From CAIQQQ01 sp037445025 (lineage in GTDB: Bacteria > Pseudomonadota > Alphaproteobacteria > Acetobacterales > Acetobacteraceae): DNA of 64,000 bases. Numbering within the stretch: position 1 is the stretch's first letter; the number at the start of each line of letters is the position of its first letter. Both the position numbers and the translations under genes were made by a program. Shown here in pieces: positions 25,482 to 33,784 of this stretch. The stretch is from positions 3,447-67,446 of the forward strand of contig JBBILI010000031.1 of NCBI GenBank assembly GCA_037445025.1, read 5' to 3'. The notes beneath the pieces were generated by a model. It had not been told where the DNA came from and made no database searches. It worked only from the letters and a program-made list of their open reading frames with translations.

Positions 25482-27149
25482 ATGCCAACCCTTGGACGCG
25501 CCCTGCTCGACGCCCTGGCGGCCTATGGCGCCCGCGAGATCTTCGGCATCCCCGGTGACTTCGTGCTGCCGTTCTTCAAGACCATCGAGGAATCGGCGGT
25601 GCTGCCGTTCTACACGCTGAGCCACGAGCCGGCGGTGGGGTTCGCCGCCGACGGCGCGGCGCGCTTCCGCGGCGGCATCTCGGTGGCCGTCGCCACCTGG
25701 GGCGCCGGTGCCTTCAACCTGGTCAACGCCACCGCCGGCGCCTATGCCGAGCGCTCGCCGGTGGTGGTGATCTCCGGCGCCCCGGGCGTGGGCGAGCGCG
25801 CCTCGGGCTTCCAGCTCCACCACATGTCCCGCGCCATCGACACGCAGACGCGGATCTTCCGCGAGATCACCTGCGACCTCGCCGTGCTCGACGATCCCGC
25901 CCGCGCCCCGGCCGACATCGCCCGCGTGCTGCGGGCGGCGATCGATTTTTCGCTGCCTGTCTATTTCGAACTGCCGCGCGACCTGGTGGGCGCGCCCTGC
26001 GATCCCGTGCCGCTGCTGGCGCCGCCACCGGTCGATGCCGATGCGCTGGCCGAATGTGCCGCAGAGATCATCGCCCGCCTGCGCGCGGCCCGGCAGCCGG
26101 TGATCATGGTGGACGTGGAAACCCGCCGCTACGGCATCGAGGCGGATGTGGCGCAGTTCGCCCGCGCGCTGGGGATTCCCGTCGTCACCACCTTCATGGG
26201 CCGCGGCCTGCTCAGCGACGACGCGGACGTGCTGCGCGGCACCTATCTCGGCGCCGCCGGCGACCCCGCCATCACCCAGCTGGTGGAAGGCTCGGACGGT
26301 CTGCTGCTGCTCGGCGTCATCCTGTCGGACACGAATTTCGCCGTGTCCGAACGCAGGATCGACATGCGCCGGGTGATGCTGGCCATCAACCGCGCCGTGC
26401 GCATCGGCCATCACAGCTACGCCGCCATCCCGATTGACGCACTGCTGCAGGCGCTGGTCACCCGCGTGCCGAAGCTGCCGCGCGGCACCGACCTGATGGT
26501 GGAAAACGCCTCCACCCTCACCCTCGACGACGAACCCATCGCCCCCTCGGACATCGCAGCCGCGATCAACGACCTGTTCGCCCGGCACGGCACGATGCCG
26601 ATCGCCTCGGATATCGGTGACTGCCTGTTCACCGCCATGGAGATCGCCAACACCGGCCTGGTGGCGCCGGGCTACTACGCCGGCATGGGCTTCGGCGTGC
26701 CGGCCGGCCTGGGCGCCTGCCCGCTCGGCATCGGCCGGCCGTTGATCCTGGTCGGCGACGGCGCGTTCCAGATGACCGGCTTCGAGCTCGGCAACTGCCG
26801 GCGCTACGGGTGGGACCCCATCGTCGTGGTGTTCAACAACGCGAGCTGGGAGATGCTGCGGGTGTTCCAGCCGGAAAGCGGGTTCAACAACCTCGATGAC
26901 TGGCGGTTCGCCGAGCTGGCCGGGCCGTTGGGCGGCGACGGGGTGCGCGTGTCCACCCGCCGGGAGCTGGCGTCAGCGCTGGAGCGCGCCCATGCCACAC
27001 GCGGGCGGTTCCAGCTGGTGGAGGTGATGCTGCCGCGGGGGATGACCAGCGACACGTTGGCGCGGTTCGTGGCGGGCTTCAAGGCGGCGCGCGCGGGGGT
27101 GAACGCAGCGGCGCAGGGAGCGCCGTTCAGCCACCGATATCAGACGTGA
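25482..27149 (+). CDS. ipdC: Indolepyruvate/phenylpyruvate decarboxylase (ThDP-dependent)
   Basis: A 555-residue thiamine-diphosphate 2-oxoacid decarboxylase that resembles Azospirillum IpdC/PpdC along its whole length as I recall it: FGIPGDFVLPFFK near 21, catalytic Glu49 in LSHEPAVGF, VVTTFMGRGLL, ILSDTNFAVS, ASDIGDCLFTAM and the cofactor motif GDGAFQMTGFELGNCRR...FNNASWEM (about 425-455). It converts phenylpyruvate or indolepyruvate to the aldehyde, a step towards phenylacetate or indole-3-acetate. It follows the second LIV-type importer by 10 bases and probably shares its transcript. Its end overlaps the convergent sufA by 10 bases. Confidence 0.9.
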   Translation: MPTLGRALLDALAAYGAREIFGIPGDFVLPFFKTIEESAVLPFYTLSHEPAVGFAADGAARFRGGISVAVATWGAGAFNLVNATAGAYAERSPVVVISGAPGVGERASGFQLHHMSRAIDTQTRIFREITCDLAVLDDPARAPADIARVLRAAIDFSLPVYFELPRDLVGAPCDPVPLLAPPPVDADALAECAAEIIARLRAARQPVIMVDVETRRYGIEADVAQFARALGIPVVTTFMGRGLLSDDADVLRGTYLGAAGDPAITQLVEGSDGLLLLGVILSDTNFAVSERRIDMRRVMLAINRAVRIGHHSYAAIPIDALLQALVTRVPKLPRGTDLMVENASTLTLDDEPIAPSDIAAAINDLFARHGTMPIASDIGDCLFTAMEIANTGLVAPGYYAGMGFGVPAGLGACPLGIGRPLILVGDGAFQMTGFELGNCRRYGWDPIVVVFNNASWEMLRVFQPESGFNNLDDWRFAELAGPLGGDGVRVSTRRELASALERAHATRGRFQLVEVMLPRGMTSDTLARFVAGFKAARAGVNAAAQGAPFSHRYQT

Positions 27150-27508
27150 AAACTCTCCCCGCAGCCGCACCGCCCCTTCTCGTTGGGGTTGATGAAGGTG
27201 AAGCCGGCCGAGAGCGCCTTCACCTCGTAATCCATCGTCGTGCCGATCAGGAACAGCGTCGCCTTGCGGTCCACCAAGATGGTCACCCCGTTATCGGTCA
27301 CCACCTCATCGCCCGGCCCGGCCTGCGGCACCCAGCTCATGTCGTAGGACATGCCGGAGCACCCTTTGGTGCTCACCGAGATGCGCAGCAGCATGCCCTC
27401 CTGCCCCTTGCCATACAGCGCGCGCAGCCGTTCGGCGGCGGCATCGGAGACCGCCATCAGCGGCGGCAGCTTGCGGCGCGGCTTGGCCTCAACCAGGGTT
27501 GTCGACAT
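27140..27508 (-). CDS. sufA: A-type Fe-S carrier (SufA/IscA family)
   Basis: A 122-residue HesB/IscA-type protein that passes Fe-S clusters from the scaffold to apoproteins. The three cluster cysteines are present: one in KGCSGMSY and the CxC pair in RCGCGESF near the C-terminus. It is the last gene of the SUF operon, 13 bases after the sufT-like gene, and overlaps the convergent ipdC by 10 bases. Confidence 0.93.
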   Translation of the reverse strand: MSTTLVEAKPRRKLPPLMAVSDAAAERLRALYGKGQEGMLLRISVSTKGCSGMSYDMSWVPQAGPGDEVVTDNGVTILVDRKATLFLIGTTMDYEVKALSAGFTFINPNEKGRCGCGESFHV

Positions 27509-27521
27509 CTTCGTGCTCCCG

Positions 27522-27881
27522 TCAGAACATGTTCAGGGAAAGGCGGGCGTCTTCACTCATCCGGCTGGGGTCCCAGGCCGGCTCCCACACAACCTCGACA
27601 TCGCAGCCCGACACGCCCGGCAGCGCCATGATCGCCTCGCGCACCTGCACCGGCAGCTCCTGCGCCGACGGGCAGCCCGGCGCGGTCAGCGACATCTCGA
27701 CCTTGATAAGCCCTGCCTCGCTGCTCTCGATGGCGTAGATCAGCCCGAGCTCGTAGATGTTCACCGGGATCTCCGGGTCATACACCGTGGCGCAGGCTGC
27801 GATCAGCATGTCCTCGCTCGGCACCGCGACATGCTCGCCCTCGGGCGTCCAGGTGCTCACATTCTCGGTTGCATCATTCAC
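27522..27881 (-). CDS. sufT: SUF system MIP18-family protein (DUF59, SufT-like)
   Basis: A DUF59/MIP18 protein of about 119 residues involved in Fe-S cluster maturation. DPEIPVNIYELGLIYAI and the SLTAPGCPSAQ segment with the reactive Cys are diagnostic. The GTG at 27881 (MNDATENVSTW) gives an 8-base overlap with sufU and has GGGAGTGG upstream; an ATG at 27908 is the longer alternative. SUF operons of this class usually carry this gene between sufU/sufS and sufA. Confidence 0.88.
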   Translation of the reverse strand: MNDATENVSTWTPEGEHVAVPSEDMLIAACATVYDPEIPVNIYELGLIYAIESSEAGLIKVEMSLTAPGCPSAQELPVQVREAIMALPGVSGCDVEVVWEPAWDPSRMSEDARLSLNMF

Positions 27882-28323
27882 GGCTGGCCACTCCCGGCTT
27901 GGCGGCAAGAGCAGCCGTGAGGGCCGCCCAGGGCAAGGTCGCGCATTTCACGCGCGACGGATATTCGGCAACGCCCGCGAGGGGGCGCAGCGTCTGCAGA
28001 TCAGGATCGGACGAATGGCCCGACTTCGCCATGGCCGCGAACCGCTGCGCAAGCGAGGCCACCTGGTCCGCCTCAAGCCCGACAACGGCCTCCGCCATCA
28101 GATCGGCCGAGGCGATGCTGATCGCACAGCCCCGCGGCTCGAACCCGACATCTGCGATGGCCCCGCTGTCCCGGCGCACGAACACTGTCACCCGGTCGCC
28201 GCACATCGGGTTGTCGCCCTTGGCCTGCGCGTCGAACACCTCAAGCCTGCGGCCATGCCGCGGCTTGCGGCCGTGGTCCATGATCACATCCTGGTAGAGA
28301 TCGCGCAGATCCTCAAACATCAC
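27874..28323 (-). CDS. sufU: Fe-S cluster assembly protein SufU
   Basis: A 149-residue IscU-fold protein with the three conserved cysteines in NPMCGDR, GCAISIAS and VKCATLPW. In Gram-positive-type SUF systems SufU is a zinc protein that accepts sulfur from SufS; no sufE gene is visible, in agreement with that role. ATGA-type overlap with sufS (28320-28323). Confidence 0.94.
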   Translation of the reverse strand: MMFEDLRDLYQDVIMDHGRKPRHGRRLEVFDAQAKGDNPMCGDRVTVFVRRDSGAIADVGFEPRGCAISIASADLMAEAVVGLEADQVASLAQRFAAMAKSGHSSDPDLQTLRPLAGVAEYPSRVKCATLPWAALTAALAAKPGVASRE

Positions 28324-29561
28324 CGGAAGAACTCCCGGATGCGCAGCAGCGTGTCCGCCAGCGAGTCGACCTCGGCCAGCGTGGTGTAGACCCCGAAGCT
28401 CGCCCGCGCCGTGCTGTCCAGCCCCAGCCGGCGCATCAACGGCTCGGCGCAGTGATGCCCGGCCCGCACCGCGATGCCGTTGCGGTCGAGCAGTGTCGCC
28501 ACATCATGCGCGTGCGCGCCGTCCAGCGTGAAGGAGATCACCCCGCCGCGGTCCTGCGCCCGGCCGATCACGGTCAGCCCCTCGATCGCTCCCAGCCGCG
28601 CCAGCGCATGCTCGGTGAGCGCCTGCTCATGGGCCGCGATCGCCTCATAGCCGATCGCCTCGACATATTTGATCGCCGCGTTGAGGCCGATGCCTTCCAG
28701 GATCGCCGGCGTTCCCGCCTCGAACTTGTGCGGCACCGCGGCCCAGGTGCTGTGCTGATAGGTGACGGCGCCGATCATATCGCCGCCGCCCATGAACGGC
28801 GGCATCTGCTCCAGCAGCGCCCGCTTGCCGTACAGCGCGCCGATACCGGTCGGCCCATACAGCTTGTGGCCGGTGAAGGCGTAGAAATCGACGTCCAGCG
28901 CCTGCACATCGACCCTGCGATGCACCACCGCCTGCGACCCGTCGAGCATCACCTTGGCGCCATACTGGTGGGCGATCCGGATGATCCGCTCCACCGGCGT
29001 GTAGGTGCCGAGCACGTTGGACATATGGGTGATCGACACCAGCCCCACCTTGCCGTCCTGCAGCAGCGCCTCGAACCCCGCCATGTCCAGCTCGCCGGCA
29101 TCGGTGATCGGGGCGACGCGCAGCTCGATGCCATGGGCATCCTTCAGCATCTGCCAGGGCACCAGATTGGCGTGATGCTCCATTTCCGACACCACCACCG
29201 CCTGGCCGGGCTTCAGCACGCCGCGGCCATAGCTGTGGGCGACGAGGTTGAACGCCTCGGTGCTGCTGTGGGTGATGACGATCTCGCTGCGGTCGCCGGC
29301 GTTCAGCAGCCGCGCGATGCTGTCGCGCACCTCCTCATAGGCCTCGGTGGTGCGCTCGCTCATCCAGTGCAGGCCGCGATGGACGTTGGCGTATTGGTGC
29401 TGCATGGCGTGCAGCATCGCCTCCATCACCACCACCGGTTTCTGGGCGGAGGCGCCGCTGTCGAGAAAGACGAAATCCTTGCCGCGGATCTTCTCCGACA
29501 GGATCGGAAAGTCAGCGCGGATGCGGGCGATGTCGAATGCCGGCCTTGAGATCGCGTTCAT
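28320..29561 (-). CDS. sufS: Cysteine desulfurase SufS
   Basis: A 413-residue class V aminotransferase that takes sulfur from cysteine for Fe-S cluster synthesis. The pyridoxal-phosphate Lys lies in FTGHKLYGPTG, the persulfide-forming Cys in RAGHHCAEPLM near the C-terminus; VHRGLHWMSERTTEAYEEVR is typical of group II (SufS). The upstream open frame to 29759 is antiphase to sufD. ATGA overlap with sufD. Confidence 0.96.
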   Translation of the reverse strand: MNAISRPAFDIARIRADFPILSEKIRGKDFVFLDSGASAQKPVVVMEAMLHAMQHQYANVHRGLHWMSERTTEAYEEVRDSIARLLNAGDRSEIVITHSSTEAFNLVAHSYGRGVLKPGQAVVVSEMEHHANLVPWQMLKDAHGIELRVAPITDAGELDMAGFEALLQDGKVGLVSITHMSNVLGTYTPVERIIRIAHQYGAKVMLDGSQAVVHRRVDVQALDVDFYAFTGHKLYGPTGIGALYGKRALLEQMPPFMGGGDMIGAVTYQHSTWAAVPHKFEAGTPAILEGIGLNAAIKYVEAIGYEAIAAHEQALTEHALARLGAIEGLTVIGRAQDRGGVISFTLDGAHAHDVATLLDRNGIAVRAGHHCAEPLMRRLGLDSTARASFGVYTTLAEVDSLADTLLRIREFFR

Positions 29562-30826
29562 GCGGACTGCCCCTCCCACCACTGGTCGATCGCGTGTTCC
29601 ATCGCCGCCCGGCCGGCCTCGTTGCTGATCGGGTCGAGCGCTTCGGCGAGGAAGGCCCGGACCAGCATCTGCCGCGCCTCGGCCTCTGGCACGCCGCGGC
29701 TGCGCAGATAGAAGAACTGCTCGGCATCGATGGCGCCGACGGTGGCGCCGTGGCTGCATTTCACGTCGTCGGCGTAGATCTCCAGCTGCGGCTTGCTGTC
29801 CATCTCCGCATCCGGGCTCAGCAGCAGCGCCTGGTTCATCTGGTAGCCGTCGGTCTTCTGCGCGATCCGCGCGACCTCGATCTTGCCCTGGAACACGCCG
29901 CGCGCCGCCCCAGCCAGCACCGTCTTCACCGTCTGGCGCGACGCGCAGTTCGGCGCGTCATGCGAGACGATGGTGGTGAAATCCGCATGCTGCGACCCCG
30001 CCAGGGTCTGCGCCGCGTTGAGATGGGCGATCGCATGGGCACCGCCCAGCCGCGCATGGATCTCCGCGCGTGACAGCCGCCCGCCCACCGCCAGCGTGAA
30101 GCTGTCATACGTTCCGCCCTCCGCCACATCGGCGTAGAGGGTGGACAGCACGAACGCCTTGCCGCTCTCGTTCTGGATACGCAGATGCGTCAGGGCCGCA
30201 TCCTGCGCCACCACCGCCGTCATGACGGGATTGTGCAAATAGACCCCATCGCCGATGCCGATATCGAGCAGAGTCAGCCGGCTTCCGGCCGCCAGCGACA
30301 CGCTGTGCCGCGGATGAAACGCCACCGCCCGGCCATGCAGATCCGTCGCCAGGCTCACCAGCAGCAGCATGCCGGCATCGACGCCGGCGGCCACGCTGAT
30401 CTCGGCACCGTCCTCGGCCAGCATGGTGTTCAGCGCCACCAGCCTGTCCTGCTCGGGCTTCGCCAGCGTGCCGAAGGCGGGCGTGCCGACGCGCACGCCG
30501 GCCTGGGTAGGCACATGCGACAGATCGTCACGGAACCGCCCATCGACGAACACCAGCCGCGGCGAGTCGATGCGCGGCAGGCGCGCCAGCAAGGCGGCGC
30601 AGTCGGCTACCGGCGTCAGCGGCTCATGGAAACTCTGCTCCGCCAGCTTGCGCAGGCTGGTGAAGCGCCAGGCCTCCTCGCGCGGCCCCGGCAGCCCGAA
30701 GCGGCGCATCAGCGCGGCCGATTCCTCGCGCAGCGCCGCATCGCCCAGCAGCCGCCCCTTGAGCCCGTCGAAGCGCTGCACGAACGACGCGGCGGCCGAC
30801 TGCAACGCGGTGGGTGCCGCACTCAT
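29558..30826 (-). CDS. sufD: Fe-S cluster assembly protein SufD
   Basis: A 422-residue beta-helix scaffold subunit that forms the SufBC2D complex. The C-terminal block KPQLEIYADDVKCSHGATVG with the conserved His, followed by FYLRSRGVPEAEARQMLV, is the SufB/D family signature. The N-terminus is less conserved, as usual for SufD. ATGA overlaps with sufC upstream and sufS downstream. Confidence 0.95.
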   Translation of the reverse strand: MSAAPTALQSAAASFVQRFDGLKGRLLGDAALREESAALMRRFGLPGPREEAWRFTSLRKLAEQSFHEPLTPVADCAALLARLPRIDSPRLVFVDGRFRDDLSHVPTQAGVRVGTPAFGTLAKPEQDRLVALNTMLAEDGAEISVAAGVDAGMLLLVSLATDLHGRAVAFHPRHSVSLAAGSRLTLLDIGIGDGVYLHNPVMTAVVAQDAALTHLRIQNESGKAFVLSTLYADVAEGGTYDSFTLAVGGRLSRAEIHARLGGAHAIAHLNAAQTLAGSQHADFTTIVSHDAPNCASRQTVKTVLAGAARGVFQGKIEVARIAQKTDGYQMNQALLLSPDAEMDSKPQLEIYADDVKCSHGATVGAIDAEQFFYLRSRGVPEAEARQMLVRAFLAEALDPISNEAGRAAMEHAIDQWWEGQSA

Positions 30827-31572
30827 GCCGCGTCTGCCACCACGCCGGCATAGCCGTTGGCTTCGAGCTCCAACGCCAGCTCCGGCCCGCCGGAGCGGAT
30901 GATCCGCCCGGCCGACAGCACATGCACCCGGTCCGGCACGATATGGTCGAGCAGCCGCTGGTAATGCGTGATCACCACGGCCGAGAAATCCGGCCCGCGC
31001 AGGCTGTTGACGCCTTCGGCCACGATGCGCAGCGCATCGATGTCGAGCCCGCTGTCGGTCTCATCCAGAATCGCCAGCTTCGGCTTGAGGATCGCCATCT
31101 GCAGCACCTCGTTGCGCTTCTTCTCGCCGCCGGAGAAGCCCACGTTCACGTTGCGCTTCAGCATGTCATCGGGCATCGACAGCGCCTTCATCGCCGCGCG
31201 CGCCATCTTGAGGAAGGACGGCGCATCCACCTCCGCCTCGCCGCGGGCGCGACGCTGGGCGTTGAGCGCGGTGCGCAGGAAGTTGGCGTTGCCCACGCCG
31301 GGCAGCTCCACCGGATACTGGAAAGCCAGGAACACGCCGAGCGCCGCCCGCTCCTCCGGCTCCAGATCCAGCAGATCGGCGCCGTTGAAGGTGGCGGTGC
31401 CGCCGGTCACGTCATAGCCCGGCCGGCCGGACAGCACGTAGGACAGCGTCGACTTGCCGCTGCCGTTCGGCCCCATGATGGCATGCACCTCGCCCTGCGG
31501 CACCACCAGGTCGATCCCGCGCAGAATCGGCTTGTCGCCGATGCCGGCCTGGAGGTTTGTGATCTCAAGCAT
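30823..31572 (-). CDS. sufC: Fe-S cluster assembly ATPase SufC
   Basis: A 249-residue ABC-type ATPase of the SufBCD scaffold. Walker A GPNGSGKST, the FLAFQYPVELPGV segment, GFSGGEKKRNEVLQMAIL signature and LAILDETDSGLD Walker B are all SufC-specific. ATG 31572 begins the conserved MLEITNLQ; the ten residues upstream are not needed. It lies 10 bases after sufB. Confidence 0.96.
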   Translation of the reverse strand: MLEITNLQAGIGDKPILRGIDLVVPQGEVHAIMGPNGSGKSTLSYVLSGRPGYDVTGGTATFNGADLLDLEPEERAALGVFLAFQYPVELPGVGNANFLRTALNAQRRARGEAEVDAPSFLKMARAAMKALSMPDDMLKRNVNVGFSGGEKKRNEVLQMAILKPKLAILDETDSGLDIDALRIVAEGVNSLRGPDFSAVVITHYQRLLDHIVPDRVHVLSAGRIIRSGGPELALELEANGYAGVVADAA

Positions 31573-31582
31573 CTCTGTGTCC

Positions 31583-33067
31583 TTACCCGACCGAGCCTTC
31601 AAGGCTCACCGCCAGAAGCTTCTGGGCTTCCACGGCGAACTCCATCGGCAGTTCCTTTAAAACATCCTTGCAGAAGCCGTTGACGATCATGCCCACCGCA
31701 TCCTCCTGCGACAGGCCGCGGCTGCGGCAGTAAAACAGCTGATCGTCGCTGATCTTGCTGGTGGTCGCCTCATGTTCGAGCTTGGCCGACATGTTGCGGT
31801 TCTCGATGTAGGGCACCGTGTGCGCCCCGCACTGATCGCCGATCAGCAGGGAATCGCATTGGGTGAAGTTGCGCGCGCCATCCGCCTTCGGCAGCACCTT
31901 CACCAGGCCGCGATAGGTGTTGTTCGAATGCCCGGCACTGATCCCCTTCGAGACGATCGTGCTGCGCGTGTTCCGCCCGATATGGATCATCTTGGTGCCG
32001 GTATCGGCCTGCTGGTAGTTCGTCGTTACCGCCACCGAGTAGAACTCGCCGACACTGTCATCCCCCTGCAGGATGCAGGACGGATACTTCCACGTGATCG
32101 CCGACCCCGTTTCCACCTGCGTCCAGCTGATCTTGCTGCGCGCGCCCCGGCAGGCGCCGCGCTTGGTGACGAAGTTGTACACACCGCCGCGGCCCTCGGC
32201 ATCACCGGGATACCAGTTCTGCACAGTGGAATACTTGATGGTGGCATCGTCCATCGCCACCAGCTCGACCACCGCCGCATGCAGCTGGTTCTCATCGCGC
32301 ATCGGCGCGGTGCAGCCTTCGAGATACGAGACGTAGCCTCCATCCTCGACGATGATCAGCGTCCGCTCGAACTGCCCGGTGTTGCGGGCGTTGATACGGA
32401 AATAGGTCGACAGCTCCATCGGGCAGCGCACCCCCTTGGGGATGAACACGAAGCTGCCATCGGTGAACACGGCCGAGTTCAGCGCGGCGAAGTAGTTGTC
32501 GCCGGCCGGCACCACGGACCCCAGGTATTTCTGCACCAGCTCGGGATGGTCATGCACCGCCTCGCTGATCGGGCAGAAGATCACGCCCGCCTTGGCCAAC
32601 GTCGAGCGGAACGTGGTGGCCACGGACACGCTGTCGAACACCGCATCCACCGCCACCTGCGGAATTTCGCCTTCCGGCAGCTCCACGCCGGCCAGAATGG
32701 CGCGCTCCTTCAGCGGAATCCCCAGTTTCTCGTACATCTTGAGCAGCTCGGGATCGACTTCGTCGAGGCTCGCCGGCCCCGGCTTCTTCTTCGGTGCGGC
32801 GTAGTAATGCAGATCCTGATAGTCGATCGCGGGATGATGGATCATCGCCCAGTCCGGCTCTTCCATCTTCTGCCACGCGGCGAACGCCTTCAGCCGCCAC
32901 GCCAGCAGCCATTCCGGCTCGTTGCGGCGCAGCGAGATCAGCCGGACGATGGCCTCGTCCAGCCCTTTCGGCGCCATGTCCATTTCGATGTCGGTGGAGA
33001 ACCCCCACTTGTAGCCACCCTCGGTGACCGACTGGACAGCGTCGAGCGTTTCGATATCGGCAGTCAT
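31583..33067 (-). CDS. sufB: Fe-S cluster assembly protein SufB
   Basis: A 494-residue scaffold subunit. Family motifs YKWGFSTDIEM near the N-terminus, DYQDLHYYAAPK, SVVPAGDNYFAALNSAVFTDG, GVRCPMELSTYFRIN and the C-terminal LEHEATTSKISDDQLFYCRSRG (core Cys and His that face SufD). It is the first structural gene, 8 bases after the Rrf2 regulator. Confidence 0.96.
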   Translation of the reverse strand: MTADIETLDAVQSVTEGGYKWGFSTDIEMDMAPKGLDEAIVRLISLRRNEPEWLLAWRLKAFAAWQKMEEPDWAMIHHPAIDYQDLHYYAAPKKKPGPASLDEVDPELLKMYEKLGIPLKERAILAGVELPEGEIPQVAVDAVFDSVSVATTFRSTLAKAGVIFCPISEAVHDHPELVQKYLGSVVPAGDNYFAALNSAVFTDGSFVFIPKGVRCPMELSTYFRINARNTGQFERTLIIVEDGGYVSYLEGCTAPMRDENQLHAAVVELVAMDDATIKYSTVQNWYPGDAEGRGGVYNFVTKRGACRGARSKISWTQVETGSAITWKYPSCILQGDDSVGEFYSVAVTTNYQQADTGTKMIHIGRNTRSTIVSKGISAGHSNNTYRGLVKVLPKADGARNFTQCDSLLIGDQCGAHTVPYIENRNMSAKLEHEATTSKISDDQLFYCRSRGLSQEDAVGMIVNGFCKDVLKELPMEFAVEAQKLLAVSLEGSVG

Positions 33068-33075
33068 GAATGTTC

Positions 33076-33537
33076 CTATTCAGCCGCGGTCAGATCACGG
33101 ACGCGGAAGGCGTAAGGAATGGAAGCGTCGCGCATATCGGCAAGTGTGATGGCGCCAAGCGCCTGGCGGATGGACGTGTTGACCAGATCCCACCGCCCCT
33201 TCACCGCGCACAGCCCGTGCACATCGCAACCGCCGATCGCGCCATCGACGCAGGCGGTCAGAGCGATCGGGCCGTCGACGGCTGCGATCACATCGGCCAC
33301 CGAAATCGTCTCCAGCGGACGCGACAGCCGATACCCGCCCCGCGCCCCGCGCTGCGACAGCACCAGCCCCGACGTGCCCAGCGCCTTCAGCACCTTTGCC
33401 ACCGTCGGCTCCGGCACCCCGGTCAGCTGCGAAATCGCCGGCGATGTCTGCACGGCGCCATCATCCGTGATCCCGCCCTCGGACAGGCGGGTCAGCACCA
33501 CGACGGCATAGTCGGTGAGCTTGGACACGCGGAGCAT
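33076..33537 (-). CDS. Rrf2 family regulator of the SUF operon
   Basis: A 153-residue Rrf2 winged-helix regulator of the SUF-linked type. DYAVVVLTRLS opens the domain, GVPEPTVAKVLKALGTSGLV is the recognition helix region, and Cys96, Cys104 and Cys110 (TACVDGAIGGCDVHGLC) are the likely Fe-S ligands, so cluster status could be sensed directly as in IscR. As first gene of rrf2-sufBCDS-sufU-sufT-sufA it probably autoregulates the operon through the palindrome at 33556. Confidence 0.92.
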   Translation of the reverse strand: MLRVSKLTDYAVVVLTRLSEGGITDDGAVQTSPAISQLTGVPEPTVAKVLKALGTSGLVLSQRGARGGYRLSRPLETISVADVIAAVDGPIALTACVDGAIGGCDVHGLCAVKGRWDLVNTSIRQALGAITLADMRDASIPYAFRVRDLTAAE

Positions 33538-33555
33538 GCTGCAAGGACCCTAACT

Positions 33556-33570
33556 GGACCGAGATGGTCC
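33556..33570 (-). promoter_or_regulatory. Palindrome upstream of the rrf2-suf operon
   Basis: GGACC-GAGAT-GGTCC, centred 26 bases upstream of the rrf2 ATG; further GGACC/GGTCC halves flank it at 33545 and 33584. Position and symmetry suit an operator for the Rrf2 protein, but it is not one of the well-known IscR box sequences, so this is a candidate only. Confidence 0.45.
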
Positions 33571-33676
33571 TGATTGAGGACGTGGTCCATGGCCACGCCC
33601 GCGTCAAGCGGTCGCCTCGGAGGATTTCCGGGATCGCGCCGGCACACCCCGGCAGAGCAGAGTCCCAGGCCACATT

Positions 33677-33740
33677 ACTGCGTGCAATTCCGATGATTTG
33701 GACCGTCGATCGCCCCTCAAAACTTCTTATTGCATGCAAT
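33677..33740 (+). promoter_or_regulatory. Two GntR/VanR-type operators upstream of vanA
   Basis: ATTGCATGCAAT at 33729-33740 is a perfect 12-base palindrome; ACTGCGTGCAAT at 33677-33688 matches it at 10 of 12 positions. Their spacing is 52 bases, about five helical turns, which would allow looping. The form ATTG-N4-CAAT is the same as the Caulobacter VanR operator ATTGGATCCAAT, and a GntR/FCD regulator is the second gene of this operon. Confidence 0.65.
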
Positions 33741-33784
33741 TTGGCTGCATGGCATGTGCCTGGTCAAAGCCAGGGAGAAAACAC

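Noticed and set aside
33721..33760. Riboswitch or small RNA upstream of vanA
   Set aside because: The only clear structure is DNA-level palindromic symmetry that suits a GntR operator; no conserved riboswitch core seen.
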